Of a stretch of 6,914 bases of DNA, positions 3,466-6,914 are shown in pieces; the first letter of the stretch is position 1; each line of letters starts with the position of its first letter. The notes under the pieces were generated by a model that was not told the origin of the DNA, ran no database searches, and worked only from the letters and a program-made list of their open reading frames with translations. The position numbers and the translations under genes were made by a program. Origin of the DNA: Candidatus Roizmanbacteria bacterium RIFCSPHIGHO2_01_FULL_39_8 (GTDB taxonomy: Bacteria > Patescibacteriota > Microgenomatia > UBA1406 > GWC2-37-13); assembly GCA_001789355.1 (NCBI GenBank), contig MFZI01000043.1, positions 1 through 6,914 of the forward strand, written 5' to 3'.

Positions 3466-5907
3466 ATGAGAAAATACATTCCAAAGCAGTTTGAAAGTAA
3501 ATGGCAGCAAAAATGGAAGAAGGACAAGATCTTCAGCCCTGATCTGGACAAGGCAAGAAAACCTTACTTTGCTCTTATGATGTTCCCATACCCCTCTGCA
3601 GAAGGACTCCATGTGGGGAATATGTATGCGTTTACCGGCGCAGACATTTTTGCGCGCTTCATGCGGATGCAAGGATACGATGTGTTTGAACCAATAGGAT
3701 TGGACGGATTCGGAATCCACAGCGAAAACTATGCGATAAAAGTGAACAAACACCCGATGGATCTTTCTAAAGTTACGGAAGAGCGATTCTATAAGCAACT
3801 CACATCAATCGGAAACGCCTTCGACTGGACACGGACAGTAGAAACGTATAAGCCGGACTACTACAAATGGACGCAATGGATATTTTTACAGATGTATAAA
3901 AATGGATTGGCTTATCGAAAGAAAGCGGAAGTAAACTGGTGTCCCTCCTGTAAGACGGTCCTCGCTGACGAACAGGTGATTGCCGGAAAATGCGAAAGGT
4001 GTTCGTCCAACGTGACGAAAAAAATGCTCGAACAGTGGTTTTTCAAGATCACGCAATACGCCGAGCGACTTCTCAAAAATCTGGATACATTAGACTGGTC
4101 AAAAAAAGTATTGACCGCACAAAGAAACTGGATTGGAAAAAAAGTGGGGATAAACATGGACTATCCGATCAAAAATTCGAAAGAAGTCATTACCTGCTTT
4201 ACGACAGCTCCGGTTAATTTTGGGATGACCTTTATTGTCCTTGCTCCTGAACATCAGGTGGTAAAAAAAATCTTAGATGGCACCTTAAGAGTTTCCCGAG
4301 AACAAAAGCAAGCTGTCAAAAAATACGTGGACGGAGTTCTTGCTAAACCACTTGCACAACGAATTTCGGAAGCAAAAGAAAAAACAGGAGTATTTACCGG
4401 ACTGTATGCTCAAAATAGGATTGCAGGATGGGACGTACCGGTATGGATTGCTGATTTTGTCATGAGTGAGGTAGGGACAGGTGCGGTCCAGGGATGTCCG
4501 GGTCACGACTATAGAGATTTTGAATTCGCAAAAAAATTCGGTTTACCGATCATTCGTGTAGTCAAAGGTCCAGATGGCAACACCTCTCCCATCGAAAAGC
4601 CCGAGCAGGTTATTGTCAGAGGGATGAAAGGAACAATGGTGAACTCGAAATTTTTGAACGGACTCCCGTTTGATCAAGGATTAGAAAAAACAATGGATTA
4701 CGCAGAAGAAAAAAGATGGGGAAAACGGGTGGTGAGCTATCATCTTCGCGACTGGCTCATATCTCGTCAGCGCTACTGGGGTCCGCCCATCCCGATGATT
4801 TATTGTGATACCTGTGGTACCGTTCCAGTTCCGGAAAAAGATTTGCCCGTCATTTTGCCATATGTGGAGAACTTCAGACCCGCGGGAACAGGAGTTTCTC
4901 CTTTGGCAAGCGACGAAAATTTCTACAAAGTCAAATGTCCAAAGTGTGGAAAAGAAGCGAAAAGAGAAACAGACGTTTCAGATACTTTTTTGGATTCCGC
5001 CTGGTATTTCTTCCGCTACACTTCAACCGAAGACTCAACTCAACCTTGGACATCGGAGAGAGTAAAAAAATGGCTGCCCGTAAATACTTACATAGGCGGA
5101 GCAGAACACTCCGTACTTCACTTACTGTACTCCCGTTTTTTAACCATGGTATTTAAAGATATTGATTTGATCTCACATTTTGAGGAACCTTTTACGAGAT
5201 TTAGGGCTCACGGACTAATTATTTCTGAGGGAGCAAAGATGAGTAAAAGCAAGGGAAATGTCATTAATCCTGATGAATACATTAGCGAATATGGGACAGA
5301 TACACTGCGGTTATATTTAATGTTTATCGGGCCCTTTGATCAAGGCGGGGATTTCCGCGACGAAGCAATATCAGGGCCGCAGAATTTTTTGAGACGAATT
5401 TGGAACTTAAAAGAAAAAATAGAAGATAGAACACTTACTACAGAAGATGCGAAATGGTTGCATAAGACTGTAGAAAAAGTAACGAGTGATATGCCGAGCC
5501 TAAAGTTCAACACGGCGATTGCGAGTATGATGGAATGGCTTAATTTCCTCTCAAAAAAGAAGTTTGTCACAAAAAAAGAATACAAGTCACTGTTATTATT
5601 ACTAGCACCTTATGCTCCGCATATAACCGAGGAATTATGGAATCAGATAGGGGAGGAGTACTCCATACATCTGCAAGCGTGGCCAAAATTGGATGTAGAA
5701 GCGCTTACTGATGAAATGGTGACGATACCGGTACAGGTTGATGGAAAAGTGCGAAGCACGATAAGAATTAAGTATCAAGAAGTAAGTATTCAGAATCAAG
5801 TAATTGAAAAAGCGTTAAAAGAGGAAAGAGTAAAAAAATACACGGACGGGAAAAAATATAAAGTGATCTACGTTCCCGGCAAGATCCTGAATTTTGTTAC
5901 TTCTTAA
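3466..5907 (+). CDS. leuS: leucyl-tRNA synthetase, bacterial type
   Basis: Charges tRNA-Leu with leucine in the cytoplasm; a class I synthetase of 813 residues, slightly shorter than E. coli LeuRS. The N-terminus (MRKYIPKQFESKWQQKW) fits the family start. The Rossmann catalytic core has HVGN (49-52) in the HIGH position and KMSKS (591-595). A zinc-knuckle-like insert has CPSC (159-162) and CERC (176-179), and a second cysteine set is CDTC (447-450) and CPKC (491-494). The CP1 editing domain spans about 225-420. Its GHD block (346-348) is intact, but the threonine-rich motif reads TTAPVNFG (246-253) instead of the usual TTRPDTLFG. SAWYFFRY (511-518), IGGAEHSVLHLLYSRF (543-558), the helical anticodon-binding domain (about 650-740) and a C-terminal domain (about 750-813) follow. 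Its leader is odd (mini-ORF and repeat), and the first two-thirds look more GC-rich than the last third and the upstream genes. Confidence 0.97.
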   Translation: MRKYIPKQFESKWQQKWKKDKIFSPDLDKARKPYFALMMFPYPSAEGLHVGNMYAFTGADIFARFMRMQGYDVFEPIGLDGFGIHSENYAIKVNKHPMDLSKVTEERFYKQLTSIGNAFDWTRTVETYKPDYYKWTQWIFLQMYKNGLAYRKKAEVNWCPSCKTVLADEQVIAGKCERCSSNVTKKMLEQWFFKITQYAERLLKNLDTLDWSKKVLTAQRNWIGKKVGINMDYPIKNSKEVITCFTTAPVNFGMTFIVLAPEHQVVKKILDGTLRVSREQKQAVKKYVDGVLAKPLAQRISEAKEKTGVFTGLYAQNRIAGWDVPVWIADFVMSEVGTGAVQGCPGHDYRDFEFAKKFGLPIIRVVKGPDGNTSPIEKPEQVIVRGMKGTMVNSKFLNGLPFDQGLEKTMDYAEEKRWGKRVVSYHLRDWLISRQRYWGPPIPMIYCDTCGTVPVPEKDLPVILPYVENFRPAGTGVSPLASDENFYKVKCPKCGKEAKRETDVSDTFLDSAWYFFRYTSTEDSTQPWTSERVKKWLPVNTYIGGAEHSVLHLLYSRFLTMVFKDIDLISHFEEPFTRFRAHGLIISEGAKMSKSKGNVINPDEYISEYGTDTLRLYLMFIGPFDQGGDFRDEAISGPQNFLRRIWNLKEKIEDRTLTTEDAKWLHKTVEKVTSDMPSLKFNTAIASMMEWLNFLSKKKFVTKKEYKSLLLLLAPYAPHITEELWNQIGEEYSIHLQAWPKLDVEALTDEMVTIPVQVDGKVRSTIRIKYQEVSIQNQVIEKALKEERVKKYTDGKKYKVIYVPGKILNFVTS

Positions 5908-5911
5908 TTTA

Positions 5912-5925
5912 ACCTTTCCAAAGGT
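5912..5925. promoter_or_regulatory. short perfect inverted repeat between leuS and the next gene
   Basis: ACCTTT (5912-5917) and AAAGGT (5920-5925) flank CC. The loop is small and no T-run follows, so it would make a poor terminator. It covers the -35 position of the next gene (TTTCCA, 5915-5920), so an operator is conceivable. It may also be chance. Confidence 0.3.
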
Positions 5926-5944
5926 CTAATCGATCTGATACAAT
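5915..5944 (+). promoter_or_regulatory. promoter of the transglutaminase-like gene
   Basis: TTTCCA (5915-5920), an 18-nt spacer, and an extended -10 TGATACAAT (hexamer 5939-5944). The -10 ends 9 nt before the ATG at 5954, predicting a message that starts at or next to the start codon. The TGATACAAT string is identical to that in front of nadM. Confidence 0.6.
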
Positions 5945-5953
5945 CACTTCTCT

Positions 5954-6914
5954 ATGTCCGAAAGAATTACCGGCGACAAGCTGAGTCCAGATCTCAGACC
6001 TCTTACCTACTTCGTACGGCAACTTAAAGACGAAGTTGATCCGAATATATATCTTCGTATGCGTTTACGGATGGATCAATTAGGCGTGCAATTTCCTCAG
6101 GAAGAATGCCTTGTTATGGCGGCGCTCAATACGCCCGGGAAAGTACAGAGATTCATTGACGGGAACTTAACTTATAATCAAGATCATCTAATAAATGGAT
6201 CTTCTCAACAAAATGAAGAAACAGCGCTACCACCCCGGATGGTACTTCAAACAGGATTTGGACATTGTTTCGAAGTTGCTATGTGGGCTTATCTGGTGAA
6301 TGATCTCCATGGGTATGATCCTCGACTTATCTTTCTTGAGGGAATATTCGGTGATGATGACCACACCATAGTCAGAGTAAAGGGAAAAGACAACAGATAC
6401 GGAGCAAATGCACAATCAAGTTATCGTCATTTGAGGGGGAGACCTATGATTTTTTCATCCGACCGGGAGTTAGCGGAATCATACAAAGGATGGTATACGT
6501 TCTCCGCGCGTTACGAACCCGAGCGGTCAAATCTTGTAGGCTACTCCGAACCAATTAATATGGTGAGAAAATTTGGTGTAGGGTGGATGGATACATTGCT
6601 ACCGGTGTGGGAGGAGTATCACTTTGCTTTGGATTCGAGAACGCGCCTGTATTCGTTGAATCACCCTTCTATAGCTCCCCATCAATATGGATTATTTAAG
6701 GCTTTGGAAAGAGGCTGGATTGTGATTGACGATGCTGGAGCAAGGCTGGAAATAGATGCGTTACCTGAGGACATGCGTTTACTGCACCAGAATTATGAGG
6801 CAAATTCCAGACACATTGAAAATATTTGGAATCACCACGCTATTTTGGCCGAGCAGCAGAAGGCATATACTAAGTGGGGGGTGACTTCGCCTGATCTTAT
6901 TAGCTTTGTGGGTG
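5954..6914 (+). CDS. transglutaminase-like (papain-fold) protein, 3' end beyond the window
   Basis: From ATG 5954 the frame is open for 320 codons to the edge, with no stop, so the gene is incomplete. The core resembles a CPR hypothetical family with a transglutaminase-like fold. GFGHCFEVAMWAYLVNDLHG (101-120) carries the candidate nucleophile C105. An FLEG strand (127-130) leads to DDDHTIVRV (134-142), with H137 as the candidate base, and YGANAQSSYRHLRGRP (149-164) should supply the third residue, possibly N152, although this is unclear. RELAESY (171-177) and YSEPINMVRKF (197-207) follow as in that family. The region after about 235 is unassigned and helical. There is no signal peptide, so it is probably cytoplasmic. 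Whether it is a peptidase, an amidase or an inactive relative cannot be told. It has its own promoter and no Shine-Dalgarno, and it starts 46 nt after leuS. Confidence 0.75.
   Translation, partial: MSERITGDKLSPDLRPLTYFVRQLKDEVDPNIYLRMRLRMDQLGVQFPQEECLVMAALNTPGKVQRFIDGNLTYNQDHLINGSSQQNEETALPPRMVLQTGFGHCFEVAMWAYLVNDLHGYDPRLIFLEGIFGDDDHTIVRVKGKDNRYGANAQSSYRHLRGRPMIFSSDRELAESYKGWYTFSARYEPERSNLVGYSEPINMVRKFGVGWMDTLLPVWEEYHFALDSRTRLYSLNHPSIAPHQYGLFKALERGWIVIDDAGARLEIDALPEDMRLLHQNYEANSRHIENIWNHHAILAEQQKAYTKWGVTSPDLISFVG

Noticed and set aside
3460..5585. Several open frames of 70-110 codons on the opposite strand or in other frames within leuS, such as 3460-3798 minus, 3912-4157 minus, 4805-5065 plus and 5340-5585 minus
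   Set aside because: leuS is an unambiguous full-length gene with motifs throughout. These frames have biased, low-complexity translations and no promoter, so they are shadows.
6227..6415. 62-codon minus-strand open frame
   Set aside because: It lies opposite the GHCFEVA and DDHTIV motifs of the transglutaminase-like gene, which is the better coding frame.
1..6914. tRNA, rRNA, CRISPR arrays, transposases, riboswitches and attachment sites
   Set aside because: No cloverleaf-like segment, regularly spaced repeat array, transposase motif or recognisable riboswitch core was seen. Most of the window is occupied by coding sequence.

Overview
The window looks like chromosome from an uncultured, reduced-genome bacterium. 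The best guess is a Candidate Phyla Radiation (Patescibacteria) lineage, probably near Microgenomates. The reasons are a bacterial-type leucyl-tRNA synthetase with an HVGN signature and an unusual editing motif, archaeal-type NMN and phosphopantetheine adenylyltransferases, a DUF359 (GTP-dependent dephospho-CoA kinase) domain, GC-rich palindromic repeats inside and beside genes, and promoters placed directly against start codons. The phylum is inferred from these features, not shown by a marker gene.

Layout. At the left edge the first 23 codons of a gene run leftwards off the window (70 to 1, minus). A possible 42-residue minus-strand ORF lies behind it (236 to 108). A divergent promoter region then leads into a rightward series: a YfcE/MJ0936-type metallophosphoesterase (278-787), an unrecognised 208-residue protein (809-1435), nadM-type NMN adenylyltransferase (1458-1946), and a 370-residue fusion of archaeal-type phosphopantetheine adenylyltransferase with DUF359 (1933-3045, GTG start, overlapping nadM by 14 nt). 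After these come a 75-residue orphan (3108-3335), leuS (3466-5907), and a transglutaminase-like protein that starts at 5954 and runs off the right edge with no stop.

How the genes fit together. nadM and the fusion gene form a compact cofactor-finishing cassette. NadM turns NMN into NAD, and the fusion should carry out the last two steps of CoA synthesis on one chain, using an archaeal-type kinase in place of CoaE. That suits a cell that takes up NMN and phosphopantetheine precursors instead of making them, which is an inference.

The most interesting structure is in the expression signals. Five rightward start codons (278, 1458, 3108, 3380, 5954) each have a TATAAT-like -10 element ending only 7-9 nt upstream, four of them in TGnTAtaaT form. 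Transcription should therefore begin at or within about 2 nt of the ATG, giving leaderless mRNAs. leuS is the exception. The promoter-proximal ATG at 3380 opens a 27-codon mini-ORF whose first 13 residues are a second, diverged copy of the LeuRS N-terminus. That copy runs into a CCCC...GGGG repeat element and stops 2 nt before the true leuS ATG, which has its own Shine-Dalgarno-like GGTGAT. A second GC-rich palindrome sits in frame inside the DUF359 domain and adds about 8 residues. No tRNA, rRNA, CRISPR array, transposase or convincing rho-independent terminator was seen.
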